Source: Streptomyces palmae (GTDB taxonomy: Bacteria; Actinomycetota; Actinomycetes; Streptomycetales; Streptomycetaceae). Taken from it: a stretch of DNA of 38,069 nucleotides. Under the pieces are notes generated by a model. It did not search any database. It worked only from the letters and a program-made list of their open reading frames with translations, and was not told the origin of the DNA. The translations under genes and the position numbers were made by a program. The stretch lies in contig NZ_SRID01000022.1 in assembly GCF_004684805.1 (NCBI RefSeq), positions 1-38,069 of the forward strand, written 5' to 3'. Shown here piece by piece: positions 23,356-31,570 of the stretch (position 1 is the stretch's first letter; every line of letters starts with the position of its first letter).

Positions 23356-23999
23356 CGGACACGCTCCCGGGTCATCTCCTGGGTCACCCAGCGCAGTTCC
23401 AGGGCCGATCGGTCCCGCCGCAGCCGGGCGTGCCGGGCGTAGGCCCAGGTCAGCAGGAAGGTGGTGAGGAACTGCGCCAGCCCGGCCAGCATCGCCACGT
23501 TCAGCGCCCCGGCGACCGGGCGCCCCATCAGCCCGGGCGCGCTGGTCGCCAGCACCACATAGCCCAGGTACCACAGCAGGAAGGCGGCGGTCGCCGGAAA
23601 GGCGAACCGGCGGTAGCGGCGGCGCACCTCCTGGAACTCGGCGCCCGCGTGCACCCGGAGGTAGACGGCCGACGACGGCACGGAGGCGGGGGTCTGCGCG
23701 GTCGGGACGGGGTCCGGAGGGGCGGAAGGCGGCGCGTTGCGGGCGGAGGCCGCCCTTGCCTGGGCCGGTACGGGAGCGGGAGCGGCCGGGGCCGGTGCGG
23801 ACGGTGGGGCGGCGGGAGCGGCGGCACGGGGTGGTGCGGAGACCGGTGCGGTGGGCGGTGGCAGGGCCGGGGCGTGGGGATCGTCCCACTCCGCGGCCGG
23901 TGCCTCGTCCCAGGGATCGTCCAGCCGGACCGGGCCGGCGCCGCGCCCGCCTGGTCCGTCCAGTCTGTACCGCCCGTTCTGCCCGTCCTGCTTGTGCAC
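23352..23999 (-). CDS. DUF485 membrane protein with long Pro/Ala-rich N-terminus
   Basis: This 215-residue protein ends in a DUF485 domain with two transmembrane helices (around residues 131-155, FPATAAFLLWYLGYVVLATS, and 167-190, NVAMLAGLAQFLTTFLLTWAYARHA), with basic loops on both sides. DUF485 proteins are small partners encoded next to ActP-type symporters, as here with a 4-base overlap. The first ~115 residues are very Pro/Ala rich and probably disordered and cytoplasmic; most DUF485 proteins lack such an extension. I chose GTG 23999 because AAGGAG lies 6 nt upstream; ATG 24041 would add 14 residues but has no ribosome site. The role is probably stabilising or modulating the symporter. 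Confidence 0.88.
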   Translation of the reverse strand: MHKQDGQNGRYRLDGPGGRGAGPVRLDDPWDEAPAAEWDDPHAPALPPPTAPVSAPPRAAAPAAPPSAPAPAAPAPVPAQARAASARNAPPSAPPDPVPTAQTPASVPSSAVYLRVHAGAEFQEVRRRYRRFAFPATAAFLLWYLGYVVLATSAPGLMGRPVAGALNVAMLAGLAQFLTTFLLTWAYARHARLRRDRSALELRWVTQEMTRERVR

Positions 24000-24121
24000 C
24001 GAGGTCTCCTTGGCTCCGCGGCCGGTCGGCCGCGTGCCCAAGAATGGTCAGCCGGAAGGGCTTGTGGATGCCGCCCTCTGCACATTCACACCATCAGGTG
24101 ACAGCTGTCCCGGAGCCGGCA

Positions 24122-24154
24122 ACGCGCCCGTCCACCGGAAGGGGACGGGCGCGT
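24122..24154 (-). terminator. Hairpin terminator after parE
   Basis: ACGCGCCCGTCC (24122-24133) pairs perfectly with GGACGGGCGCGT (24143-24154) around a 9-nt loop. It lies 41 bp past the parE stop, between parE and the DUF485/symporter operon, which runs in the same direction. Confidence 0.88.
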
Positions 24155-24194
24155 GCTCGGAGCGTTCCGCCGACGCGGCGGCACCCTTGGTGGA

Positions 24195-26327
24195 TCAGGC
24201 GTCGATCCGCGAGCGGTCCAAGGTGGCCGCCGAGTTGGTGATGAACTCCTTGCGCGGCGCGACCTCGTTGCCCATCAGCAGGTCGAACGCCCGCTCCGCG
24301 GCCTCCAGGTCGCCGATGTTGATCCGGCGCAGCGTGCGGTGGCGCGGGTCCATGGTGGTCTCGGCCAGCTGGTCGGCGTCCATCTCGCCGAGGCCCTTGT
24401 AGCGCTGGATCCCGTCCTTGTAGCGGACGTTCTTGCGGTCCAGCGCCCGCAGGGTCTCCTGGAGTTCGCCGTCGGAGTAGGTGTAGATGTACTTGTCCTG
24501 CCCCTTCTTGGGGTGGGTCAGCTCGATCCGGTGCAGCGGCGGCACGGCCGAGAAGACCCGCCCCTGCTCGACCATCGGGCGCATGTAGCGCTGGAAGAGG
24601 GTGAGCAGCAGGCAGCGGATGTGGGCGCCGTCGACATCGGCGTCGGCCAGGAAGATCACCTTGCCGTAGCGGGCCTGGTCGATGTCGAAGGTCCGGCCCG
24701 AGCCGGCTCCTATGACCTGGATGATCGCTCCGCACTCGGCGTTCTTCAGCATGTCGGAGACCGAGGACTTCTGAACGTTGAGGATCTTGCCGCGGATCGG
24801 CAGCAGCGCCTGGAACTCGGAGTTCCGCGCGAGCTTGGCGGTGCCCAGCGCGGAGTCGCCCTCCACGATGAACAGCTCGCTGCGCTCCACGTCGTCGCTG
24901 CGGCAGTCGGCCAGCTTGGCGGGGAGCGAGGAGGACTCCAGCGCGGTCTTGCGGCGCTGCGCCTCCTTGTGCTGGCGGGCCGCGATCCGGGTCCGGGCCG
25001 CCGCCACGACCTTCTCCAGCACGGCACGGGCCTGCTGCTTGGCGTCCCGCTTGGTGGAGGTGAGGAAGGCCTTCAGCTCCTTGGCGACCACGTTGGCGAC
25101 GATCCGGGAGGCCGCCGAGGTGCCCAGCACCTCCTTGGTCTGGCCCTCGAACTGCGGCTCGGCCAACCGCACGGTGACCACCGCGGTCAGGCCCTCCATG
25201 GCGTCGTCCTTGACCACGTCGTCCTCGGCGACGCGCAGCAGTTTGGTGGCGCGCAGCACCTCGTTGACGGTCTTGGCCACGGCGCGCTCGAAGCCGGCGA
25301 CGTGGGTGCCGCCCTTGGGCGTGGCGATGATGTTGACGAAGGACCTGAGGGTGCTGTCGTAGCCGGTGCCCCAGCGCAGTGCGATGTCGACGCCCAGCTC
25401 CCGGGTGACCTCGGTGGGGGTCATGTGGCCGCGGTCGTCCAGGACCGGCACGGTCTCCTTGAAGGTGCCCTGCCCGGTCAGCCGCAACACATCGCAGACG
25501 GCCTTGTCCTGGGCGAGGTACTCGCAGAACTCGCTGATGCCGCCGTCGAACCGGAAGGTCTCCTCGGTCGGCCCCTCCTGACCATCCGCACCCCCAAGGC
25601 CGCGCTCGTCCCGCACCACCAGGGTGAGGCCGGGCACCAGGAAGGCCGTCTGGCGGGCGCGGGCGTGCAGCGTCTCCAGGGAGAGCTTGGCGTCCTTGAG
25701 GAAGATCTGCCGGTCCGCCCAGTAGCGGACCCGGGTGCCGGTGCGGGTCTTGGGCACCCGCTTGCCCTTGAGCAGCCCGTTCGCCGGGTCGAAGGGCGCG
25801 TCCGGGCCGGACTCGGTGAAGATCCCGGGGACGCCGCGGCGGAAGCTGATCGTGTGGGTCTTGCCGTCCCGGTCCACCTCGACGTCGAGGCGGGCGGAGA
25901 GCGCGTTGACCACGGAGGCGCCGACACCGTGCAGACCGCCGGAGGCGGCGTAGGAGCCGCCGCCGAACTTGCCGCCGGCGTGCAGCTTGGTCATCACGAC
26001 CTCGACGCCGGACAGGCCGGTCTTCGGCTCGACGTCCACCGGGATGCCGCGGCCGTTGTCCCGCACCTCGACGGAGCCGTCCTCGTGGAGGATGACCTCG
26101 ATGTGGTCGCAGTAGCCGCCGAGGGCCTCGTCGACGGAGTTGTCGATGATTTCCCAGAGGCAGTGCATCAGACCGCGGCTGTCGGTCGAACCGATGTACA
26201 TACCGGGGCGCTTGCGTACCGCCTCGAGCCCTTCGAGGACGAGCAGGTGCCGCGCGGTGTAGTTGGAGCCGCCCCGGTCTGCTCCGGTCAGCAGCGCAGT
26301 GGACGGCACGGACGTATCGGCGGTCAC
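24195..26327 (-). CDS. parE: DNA topoisomerase IV subunit B (GyrB/ParE family)
   Basis: This 710-residue subunit supplies ATPase and metal-binding functions to the type IIA topoisomerase made with ParC. The GHKL ATPase domain shows WEIIDNSVDEALGG (Glu59, Asn63), RDNGRGIPVD, and the lid KFGGGSYAASGGLHGVG. The transducer domain follows, then the Toprim domain with FIVEGDSALG and LADADVDGAHIR, and the C-terminal RYKGLGEMDADQL motif. The length and lack of the extra insertion seen in some GyrB proteins fit ParE. The start is GTG 26327, with AGGAG 8 nt upstream. A terminator lies just downstream at 24122-24154. ATGs in other frames upstream are not supported. A possible -10 box (TACGCT) lies around 26400 on the minus strand, but the promoter is uncertain. 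Confidence 0.95.
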   Translation of the reverse strand: MTADTSVPSTALLTGADRGGSNYTARHLLVLEGLEAVRKRPGMYIGSTDSRGLMHCLWEIIDNSVDEALGGYCDHIEVILHEDGSVEVRDNGRGIPVDVEPKTGLSGVEVVMTKLHAGGKFGGGSYAASGGLHGVGASVVNALSARLDVEVDRDGKTHTISFRRGVPGIFTESGPDAPFDPANGLLKGKRVPKTRTGTRVRYWADRQIFLKDAKLSLETLHARARQTAFLVPGLTLVVRDERGLGGADGQEGPTEETFRFDGGISEFCEYLAQDKAVCDVLRLTGQGTFKETVPVLDDRGHMTPTEVTRELGVDIALRWGTGYDSTLRSFVNIIATPKGGTHVAGFERAVAKTVNEVLRATKLLRVAEDDVVKDDAMEGLTAVVTVRLAEPQFEGQTKEVLGTSAASRIVANVVAKELKAFLTSTKRDAKQQARAVLEKVVAAARTRIAARQHKEAQRRKTALESSSLPAKLADCRSDDVERSELFIVEGDSALGTAKLARNSEFQALLPIRGKILNVQKSSVSDMLKNAECGAIIQVIGAGSGRTFDIDQARYGKVIFLADADVDGAHIRCLLLTLFQRYMRPMVEQGRVFSAVPPLHRIELTHPKKGQDKYIYTYSDGELQETLRALDRKNVRYKDGIQRYKGLGEMDADQLAETTMDPRHRTLRRINIGDLEAAERAFDLLMGNEVAPRKEFITNSAATLDRSRIDA

Positions 26328-26769
26328 GCGGTTCGCTCCTCGCTGAATTTCTGGATGCCCCTACTCCGGGCACGGTGGGTGGCAGGATCGCCGGTGAGAG
26401 CGTACCGAGGCCTGATAGAGCCGTTGTGCCGCCACCCGTGAGAAGGACCATGCTAGTCGAGAGGCATCCGACTTCGCTCGCGTGTTCGATCCCTCATGGG
26501 GCTGCCGCAAACATCACGTTCCTTTTCAGGCATGAACCATTTAGGCTCCGGGCACGTCCTCATGCACAACCGGCAACCCGGCCGGGAGGACGAAGACCGA
26601 CAAGCGACGCGAAACCGTAGATCAAGGCAATACGGCTCATTCGCCGCCAAACGTCACCATCCAGCTACTCGGAAGGAATTTTCAAGAAAAAGGCGCGAGC
26701 GGGAACGTTTTCCGCCTGGTTGGATGTTGACCCTGGTACGACAGCTCGTCGAGCTAGAGAAGAGGCGAC
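26328..26769. other. 442-bp divergent intergenic region between parE and the DUF7455 gene
   Basis: No gene is supported here. The region is noticeably less GC rich than coding DNA between about 26500 and 26700 (for example TTTTCAAGAAAAAGG near 26680), as expected for promoters. A 13-bp palindrome AGCTCGTCGAGCT lies at 26743-26755, in the 5' untranslated part of the rightward gene. TTGACC at 26727-26732 may be a -35 box, but no convincing -10 box is found at normal spacing. Confidence 0.5.
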
Positions 26770-27000
26770 GTGACTACTGTTCTGACCCCCGCGAGCCCGC
26801 TGACGGCCGCCGACCGCTGCGACCGCTGCGGTGCCCAGGCGTACCTGCGCGTCGTCCTGATGAGCGGCGGTGAGCTGCTCTTCTGCGCTCATCACGGACG
26901 TAAGTTCGAGCCGGAACTCAAGAAGATCGCCGCGGAAATACAGGACGAGACGGAGCGGCTCACCACCGTCCCGGCGTCCGCTTCCGCCGAGGAGCGCTGA
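26770..27000 (+). CDS. Small zinc-ribbon-like protein, DUF7455
   Basis: This 76-residue acidic protein is of the DUF7455 type, common next to parE/hrdB in Streptomyces. It has one putative metal site: CDRCGAQAY (Cys17, Cys20) and FCAHHGRKF (Cys39, His41, His42), giving a Cys-X2-Cys...Cys-X-His-His zinc-ribbon-like pattern. A C-terminal amphipathic helix (KKIAAEIQDETERL) and a short disordered tail follow. GTG 26770 is preceded by GAGG 5 nt upstream. Function is unknown; the small size and ribbon suggest a protein- or nucleic-acid-binding accessory factor. Transcribed alone, convergent with the trypsin gene. Confidence 0.85.
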   Translation: MTTVLTPASPLTAADRCDRCGAQAYLRVVLMSGGELLFCAHHGRKFEPELKKIAAEIQDETERLTTVPASASAEER

Positions 27001-27150
27001 CACTTCGCACCCCACGACGAGCCGACCGGCCACGGGCCGGACCTCGGGCGGTCGCCCCCGCATCGGAGGCGGCCGCCATCTGGTACCGGCCACCCGTCGG
27101 TACCTGGGCTCGGCCGTGGACAGACCGGGCCGGCTCCGACGCGGCCCCCG

Positions 27151-27205
27151 AGCCGCGCACCGAGAGGCTCACGCGCCAGCCGCGCACCGGGAGGCTCACC
27201 GCGCC
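27151..27205. repeat. Two tandem 27-28-bp repeats near the trypsin stop codon
   Basis: AGCCGCGCACCGAGAGGCTC at 27151 continues through 27177, and the next copy at 27178-27205 differs by one substitution and one inserted base. The pair lies 29 bp from the stop of the leftward trypsin gene, in the convergent gap after the DUF7455 gene. No separate terminator hairpin is evident. Confidence 0.8.
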
Positions 27206-27233
27206 GCGGGCGCTCAGGCCAGGCCCTGCGCCT

Positions 27234-28052
27234 TCAGCTGTGCGCCCGTACCAGCGGTTCCACCGCGGAGATCCGGGTGTAGACCCCCGGGCTGCCCGCC
27301 TCACCGCAGCCGGTTCCCCAGGAGACCAGGCCGATCAGCCGGCCCCGGGCGACCAGCGGCCCTCCGCTGTCCCCCTGGCAGGCGTCCCGGCCGCCCTCCG
27401 GCGCCCCCGCGCACAGCATCACCTTGGCGCGATAGGTGCCGCCCCTGACCTCCGGGTAGGCCTCCGCGCACTCCTTGTCACTGAGTACGCGGACCTCCGC
27501 CGCGTGCAGGGTGCGCGCGTAGCTGCCGTCCCCCCGGGTGTCGCCCCAGCCGTAGACCTCCGCCGTCGTGCCCGGCTGATAGGCGCGGTCGCCCTCCTTC
27601 GCGGCGGGCAGCGGGACCAGCGGGCCGCCCACCTTCAGCACCGCGATGTCGCCCGAGTGGCTGACCCGGTCGTAGTCCGGATTGACCCACACCCGCCGGA
27701 CCGGCAGCTCCCCGCCGCCAGGCCTGCCCAGATCGTTCCGGCCCACCAGCACCCGCAGATCCGGCACGGTGCGCCAGTCCACCCCCAGCACCTCGGGCCG
27801 CATGCAGTGGGCGGCCGTCACCACGGTGGTCCTGTTGATCGCGACACCGCCGCAGAACTGCCCGGAACGGGTGTCACCGAAACGGTCCCGGCTCGCCACC
27901 GCCACCATCCAGGGGGCGTCCGCGATGCGTACCGAGCGGCCCCCGACGATCGCCCGGTCGGCGGACGCCGGCCCGATCGCGGTGCCGAGCAGGGCCGTGG
28001 CGCCGGCCAGCGCCGCCACACAGGCCGTGGTAGAGAGAGGACGGAAGCGCAT
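27234..28052 (-). CDS. Secreted trypsin-like serine protease (S1A)
   Basis: This 272-residue protein has a signal peptide (basic MRFRPLSTT, hydrophobic 9-25, cleavage likely after ASA near residue 31), a very short propeptide and a mature N-terminus IVGGRS at residue 35. The catalytic triad is His82 (TAAHC), Asp135 (SGDIAVL) and Ser229 (GDSGGP). Asp223 sits at the base of the specificity pocket, which predicts cleavage after Arg or Lys. Six Cys form the usual three disulfides (Cys67 with Cys83, plus the pairs near 195/214 and 225/249). Streptomyces secrete such enzymes for nutrient and developmental protein turnover. GAGGAG lies 6 nt before ATG 28052. The adjacent genes give no clue to a specific substrate. 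Confidence 0.95.
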   Translation of the reverse strand: MRFRPLSTTACVAALAGATALLGTAIGPASADRAIVGGRSVRIADAPWMVAVASRDRFGDTRSGQFCGGVAINRTTVVTAAHCMRPEVLGVDWRTVPDLRVLVGRNDLGRPGGGELPVRRVWVNPDYDRVSHSGDIAVLKVGGPLVPLPAAKEGDRAYQPGTTAEVYGWGDTRGDGSYARTLHAAEVRVLSDKECAEAYPEVRGGTYRAKVMLCAGAPEGGRDACQGDSGGPLVARGRLIGLVSWGTGCGEAGSPGVYTRISAVEPLVRAHS

Positions 28053-28195
28053 ACGGTCTCCTCACCTCGCGGAGTGACGTGCCCACCCAGCGTCACCCAC
28101 CCGCAGCACTTCCGCATCCCGAAGCGGTGACGCGGGCACCCCCGAACGCCGTCCCCCCGCGCCCGCCGCCGGTCGCCCGGCAGCCCCTGGCGTCG

Positions 28196-28290
28196 CGGGC
28201 GTCACGGGCTCAACAGCTCACCGGCGTCCCCGGCGACACGGGCGTCACGGGCTCACCGGCGTCCCCGCCCTCACCGCCGTCACCGGCTCA
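28196..28290. repeat. Short interspersed repeats upstream of the trypsin gene and beside the small-gene stop
   Basis: GGGCGTCACGGGCTCA occurs at 28197-28212 and 28240-28255, and CACCGGCGTCCCCG occurs at 28219-28232 and 28254-28267. Further TCACCG-containing partial units run up to the stop codon of the leftward 115-residue gene at 28288. The tract is in the 235-bp gap between that gene and the trypsin gene. Confidence 0.7.
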
Positions 28291-28635
28291 CCGCAGGCTC
28301 CAGGCGCTCACCGCGGACAGCGGCACCCGGAAGTACTCCCCCAACGCGGCGGGCAGACTGCCGGCGCCTGCGATCAGGTGGCAGCCCTGGAGGTGCAGAA
28401 AGGCCGGCGGGTACGCCAAGGGCTCCGCGGCCTCGCGCGCGAAGTCCTCCGCGAAGCCCTCCTCGGGCAGCCCCGCGTCACCGAGTCGCGCGGCGATCTG
28501 CGCGGCCCAGTGGCGGTGCGAGGCGATCCGCCCCGCGATCACCGCACCCTGCACCACGACCGTGATCCGGGGACCGCCGCCCTCCATCTCGGTGCGGTTG
28601 ATCAAGTCGATGAGGAGCTCGTCCGGTACGCCCAT
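28288..28635 (-). CDS. Small conserved protein resembling gas-vesicle accessory protein GvpU
   Basis: This 115-residue protein has no signal peptide or membrane segment. The pattern ITVVVQGAVIAGRIASHRHW followed by a helix, then FLHLQGCHLIAG and EYFRVPLSAVSAWSLR resembles GvpU of Bacillus gas-vesicle clusters (N-terminal V.G.VI.G.I.S strand pair, helix, then paired strands). No gas-vesicle gene is present in the window, so if the likeness is real it points to a shared small fold rather than to gas vesicles. The promoter appears leaderless: TACAGT at 28642-28647 on the minus strand ends 6 nt before ATG 28635 and no ribosome site is present. It is separated from hrdB by a strong terminator and so is transcribed independently. 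Function unknown. Confidence 0.75.
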   Translation of the reverse strand: MGVPDELLIDLINRTEMEGGGPRITVVVQGAVIAGRIASHRHWAAQIAARLGDAGLPEEGFAEDFAREAAEPLAYPPAFLHLQGCHLIAGAGSLPAALGEYFRVPLSAVSAWSLR

Positions 28636-28641
28636 GCCGCG

Positions 28642-28647
28642 ACTGTA
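28642..28647 (-). promoter_or_regulatory. -10 box of a probable leaderless promoter for the GvpU-like gene
   Basis: TACAGT on the minus strand matches TANNNT and ends exactly 6 nt before ATG 28635. It lies between the hrdB terminator and the gene, so it would start transcription just after hrdB transcription stops. No clear -35 box is seen. Confidence 0.5.
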
Positions 28648-28669
28648 GTGATCGACACCGGCAACGACG

Positions 28670-28710
28670 ACGGCGCCCCCGCCCGCGGTATACGCGGGCG
28701 GGGGCGCCGT
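28670..28710 (-). terminator. 18-bp perfect hairpin terminator after hrdB
   Basis: Positions 28670-28687 (containing GGCGCCCCCGCCCGCG) pair without mismatch with 28693-28710, leaving a 5-nt loop GTATA. It begins 13 bp past the hrdB stop codon. Confidence 0.95.
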
Positions 28711-28722
28711 GCCGAAGGATGC

Positions 28723-30267
28723 TCAGTCCAGGTAGTCGCGCAGCACCTGGGAGCGGGACGGGTGCCGCAGCTTCGACATCGTCTTCGACTCGATCTGACG
28801 GATCCGCTCACGCGTCACGCCGTAGACCTTGCCGATCTCGTCCAGCGTCTTGGGCTGGCCATCGGTGAGTCCGAAGCGCATGGAGACCACACCGGCCTCG
28901 CGCTCGCTGAGCGTGTCGAGCACCGAGTGCAGCTGCTCCTGGAGCAGCGTGAAGCTGACGGCGTCGGCCGGGACCACGGCCTCGGAGTCCTCGATGAGGT
29001 CACCGAACTCGCTGTCGCCGTCCTCACCGAGCGGGGTGTGCAGCGAGATGGGCTCGCGGCCGTACTTCTGGACCTCGATGACCTTCTCCGGGGTCATGTC
29101 GAGCTCCTTGGCCAGCTCCTCCGGGGTGGGCTCGCGGCCCAGGTCCTGGAGCATCTGGCGCTGGACGCGGGCCAGCTTGTTGATGACCTCGACCATGTGC
29201 ACCGGGATACGGATGGTGCGGGCCTGGTCGGCCATGGCTCGGGTGATCGCCTGCCGGATCCACCAGGTGGCGTACGTGGAGAACTTGTAGCCCTTGGTGT
29301 AGTCGAACTTCTCGACCGCGCGGATCAGACCCAGGTTGCCCTCCTGGATGAGGTCCAGGAAGAGCATGCCGCGGCCGGTGTACCGCTTGGCCAGCGAGAC
29401 CACCAGGCGGAGGTTGGCCTCCAGCAGGTGGTTCTTGGCGCGGCGGCCGTCCTCGGCGATGATCTCCAGCTCGCGCTTGAGCTTGGGGGCGAGCTTGTCC
29501 GCGTTGGCCAGCTTGTCCTCGGCGAACAGACCGGCCTCGATACGCTTGGCGAGCTCCACCTCCTGCTCGGCGTTGAGCAGCGGGACCTTTCCGATCTGCT
29601 TGAGGTAGTCCTTGACCGGGTCCGCCGTGGCGCCGGCCGCGGCGACCTGCTGGGCCGGGGCGTCGTCCTCGTCCTCGTCGGAGAGCACGAAGCCCTGGCT
29701 CTCGCCTTCGCCCTCACCCTCGGCGCCGGGCTTGCCGGGACCGGTCTCCTCCAGCGGCTCCTCGCCCTCGAGGAGGTCGTCGGCGTCCTTCTTGGCGGAC
29801 TTCTTGGCCGTGGTCTTCTTCGCGACGGTCTTCTTGGCCGTCGCCTTCTTGGCCGCGGTCTTCTTCGCGGCAGCCTTCTTCGCGGGGGTGGCGATCCCGT
29901 CGGTCTCGGTGTCGCCCTCGGAGCCGGGGGCGGCCGCGGCGGCGGTCTTCTTGACGGTGGCCGTCCTGGCCGTGACGGTCTTGGTGGCGGTGCGCTTTGC
30001 CGGACTCTTCGCTGCGACGCTCTTGCGGGTGCGCTTGGGCGCCTCTGCGGCACTGACCATCAGCGTCACACCCTCCTCGTCGAGGATCTGGTTGAGGCTG
30101 CGCAGAACGTTCTTCCACTGGGTTGGCGGAATCTGGTCAGCCTCAAAGGCCCGACGCACGTCATCGCCGGCAATCTGCCCATCAGCCTTTCCCCGCTCGA
30201 TGAGCGCCATGACAGACTCGGACTCGGCGATCTCCGGCGGGAGCGTACGGGATGTGCTGGCCGACAC
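28723..30267 (-). CDS. hrdB: Principal RNA polymerase sigma factor HrdB
   Basis: This 514-residue group 1 sigma factor is the essential housekeeping sigma of Streptomyces. The N-terminal part (1.1-like region) is followed by a long Lys/Ala-rich low-complexity stretch with [20 protein letters not shown] and an acidic segment (EGEGEGES...DEDEDDAP). Conserved regions then begin at [16 protein letters not shown] (region 1.2). Region 2 contains the core-binding and -10 recognition part ([36 protein letters not shown]), region 3 contains [16 protein letters not shown], and region 4 ends [20 protein letters not shown]. The start is GTG 30267 ([12 protein letters not shown]) with GAGAGG 6 nt upstream; TTG 30273 is less suited. 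The promoter has an ECF-like element at 30430-30456. A strong terminator follows. Confidence 0.98.
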   Translation of the reverse strand: MSASTSRTLPPEIAESESVMALIERGKADGQIAGDDVRRAFEADQIPPTQWKNVLRSLNQILDEEGVTLMVSAAEAPKRTRKSVAAKSPAKRTATKTVTARTATVKKTAAAAAPGSEGDTETDGIATPAKKAAAKKTAAKKATAKKTVAKKTTAKKSAKKDADDLLEGEEPLEETGPGKPGAEGEGEGESQGFVLSDEDEDDAPAQQVAAAGATADPVKDYLKQIGKVPLLNAEQEVELAKRIEAGLFAEDKLANADKLAPKLKRELEIIAEDGRRAKNHLLEANLRLVVSLAKRYTGRGMLFLDLIQEGNLGLIRAVEKFDYTKGYKFSTYATWWIRQAITRAMADQARTIRIPVHMVEVINKLARVQRQMLQDLGREPTPEELAKELDMTPEKVIEVQKYGREPISLHTPLGEDGDSEFGDLIEDSEAVVPADAVSFTLLQEQLHSVLDTLSEREAGVVSMRFGLTDGQPKTLDEIGKVYGVTRERIRQIESKTMSKLRHPSRSQVLRDYLD

Positions 30268-30429
30268 GAACAACCTCTCGGAATGATGGAAACGGCTTCC
30301 GGCCCCGTCCGCGATGGACCGGAGCCGACGACCATCGGCAGGGATGAACCGATGGCGCGGGCGGAAGTGCAGGGGGTTACAGCGTCCCCAAGGACCTCTG
30401 TATTCCCTCCGCGGCTACCACCTCTTTAG

Positions 30430-30456
30430 TCATCGCACTGCTTCGAGGAGCGTTAC
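30430..30456 (-). promoter_or_regulatory. ECF-sigma-like hrdB promoter
   Basis: On the minus strand GTAAC (30456-30452) and CGATGA (30435-30430) are separated by 16 nt, a layout typical of promoters read by ECF sigma factors. In Streptomyces the ECF sigma factor ShbA is known to transcribe hrdB, and this pair is a candidate for its site. The predicted start near 30423 gives a 5' untranslated leader of about 156 nt. Confidence 0.65.
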
Positions 30457-30463
30457 GCCCAAT

Positions 30464-30490
30464 CTTCGTGGCCCGAGTCACACCACGAAG
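30464..30490. promoter_or_regulatory. Inverted repeat CTTCGTGG/CCACGAAG just upstream of the hrdB promoter
   Basis: Perfect 8-bp arms at 30464-30471 and 30483-30490 are separated by 11 nt. The element starts 7 bp upstream of the -35 box, at about -41 to -67 from the predicted start. This is the usual position of an activator site. The regulator is unknown. Confidence 0.5.
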
Positions 30491-30534
30491 CGGGACACAT
30501 GCCCACTGAAGCGAACAGAACACCTTGTGTCGCC

Positions 30535-30570
30535 GATCCCGGCTGCCCGGCCGGACCCGGGGCCGGGATC
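30535..30570 (-). terminator. Hairpin terminator after whiH
   Basis: GATCCCGGC (30535-30543) pairs perfectly with GCCGGGATC (30562-30570). The 18-nt interior contains further CCCGG/CCGGG pairing. It begins about 45 bp past the whiH stop, before the hrdB promoter region, and so separates two genes that run in the same direction. Confidence 0.75.
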
Positions 30571-30614
30571 CAGCGACCTCGCAGAGCGCGCCCCCCGTTC
30601 CGCATGGACGACGC

Positions 30615-31502
30615 TCAGTGCTCGCGCGGTGCGGGCACCACGCGCTCGACCTCGGGATGGACGGTGAGCAGCTGCCGCATGGCGCTCTCCGCCGCACCGG
30701 CGTCCCCGGCACCGACGGCCTCCACGATCCGGCGGTGGTGTCCGACTCCGGCCTCACTGGGGCGGTCGCAGCTGATGGCCGGGCCGCCGGAGACATGCAG
30801 GGCGGAGGCGACGATGCCCGCCAGGTGCTCCAGCATCCGGTTGCCTCCGACCTGGAGGAGCAGGGCGTGGAACTCGGCGTCGGCGCGGGAGTAGGTGAGG
30901 GAGTCGCTCTGCGCCAGGGCGTGTCCCATGATCTCCACCATGTCGCCGAGCCGCTGCTGCACCTCCTCCCGGCCGTGCCCGGCGGCCAGCCGTGCCGCCA
31001 GCGGCTCGATCGTCCAGCGCAGCTCGCACAGCTCCCGGCGCTGGTCGTCGCGCTGCGGCCCGAAGGCCCGCCACTCGATGATGTCCGGGTCGAGCAGATT
31101 CCAGTCACTGACCGGACGGACTCGGGTGCCGACGTTGGGCCGGGCGCTGACCAGGCCCTTGGCCTCCAGGACGCGGAGTGACTCGCGGACGACGGTCCGG
31201 GAGACCTCGAAGCGCTGGCCGATCTCCTCGGGAACCAGCGGGCGATCGGCCCCCAGGTCGCCGGAGACGATCATCTGACCCAGCTGCTGGACGAGTTGGC
31301 CGTGCAGTCCGCGCCCGCGGTTGCCGGCCGCGCGCCGCCCCACGCGGCCGATCTCGGTGTCGGCGCCCTCCCAGGCGGGGGCGCCACCGCGCTCGGCGCC
31401 GGGGGCGTCAGGGTAGGGGTAGCGGTCCAGCTCGCCCGGACCGGCGAGGCCGGATTCCGCAGGACGAGCCGCATTCATCGTGGTGTGCGCAAGGGTACTC
31501 AC
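30615..31502 (-). CDS. whiH: Sporulation regulator WhiH (GntR family, FadR type)
   Basis: This 295-residue protein has an N-terminal winged helix (about residues 65-135: LHGQLVQQLGQMIVSGDLGA, then VPEEIGQRFEVSRTVVRESL and an Arg-rich wing ARPNVGTRV). A C-terminal all-helical FadR ligand-binding domain (FCD) follows, with TYSRADAEFHALLLQVGGN and HHRRIVEA. It matches WhiH, which Streptomyces needs for sporulation septation and which is transcribed by the sporulation sigma factor WhiG and represses its own gene. Its position just upstream of hrdB fits the Streptomyces order. The first ~60 residues are a Gly/Glu-rich extension. The start is uncertain: GTG 31502 has AAAGGA close by, but the WhiG promoter lies so near that the message may start almost at this codon; ATG 31478 is an alternative. 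Confidence 0.92.
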   Translation of the reverse strand: MSTLAHTTMNAARPAESGLAGPGELDRYPYPDAPGAERGGAPAWEGADTEIGRVGRRAAGNRGRGLHGQLVQQLGQMIVSGDLGADRPLVPEEIGQRFEVSRTVVRESLRVLEAKGLVSARPNVGTRVRPVSDWNLLDPDIIEWRAFGPQRDDQRRELCELRWTIEPLAARLAAGHGREEVQQRLGDMVEIMGHALAQSDSLTYSRADAEFHALLLQVGGNRMLEHLAGIVASALHVSGGPAISCDRPSEAGVGHHRRIVEAVGAGDAGAAESAMRQLLTVHPEVERVVPAPREH

Positions 31503-31509
31503 GCATCCT

Positions 31510-31536
31510 TTGTCGGCGACGCCCCAGAGACCCTTA
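31510..31536 (-). promoter_or_regulatory. Sigma-WhiG promoter of whiH
   Basis: On the minus strand TAAG (31536-31533), 15 nt, GCCGACAA (31517-31510) closely fits the WhiG consensus TAAA-N15/16-GCCGATAA. This agrees with the known WhiG dependence of whiH. The predicted transcription start is within a few bases of GTG 31502. Confidence 0.8.
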
Positions 31537-31542
31537 GGGTCT
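31528..31542. promoter_or_regulatory. 15-bp palindrome over the whiH -35 element
   Basis: AGACCCTTAGGGTCT is a perfect palindrome around one central base and covers the WhiG-type -35 element. WhiH represses its own gene, and FadR-type regulators bind short dyads, so this is the best candidate for its operator. Confidence 0.6.
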
Positions 31543-31570
31543 TTGGTGAAAAGCACACGAAAGGGTGATC

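Noticed and set aside
24153..26441. Long rightward frame opposite parE
   Set aside because: The translation is Gly/His/Val/Leu-rich without any domain; the minus strand carries the complete ParE.
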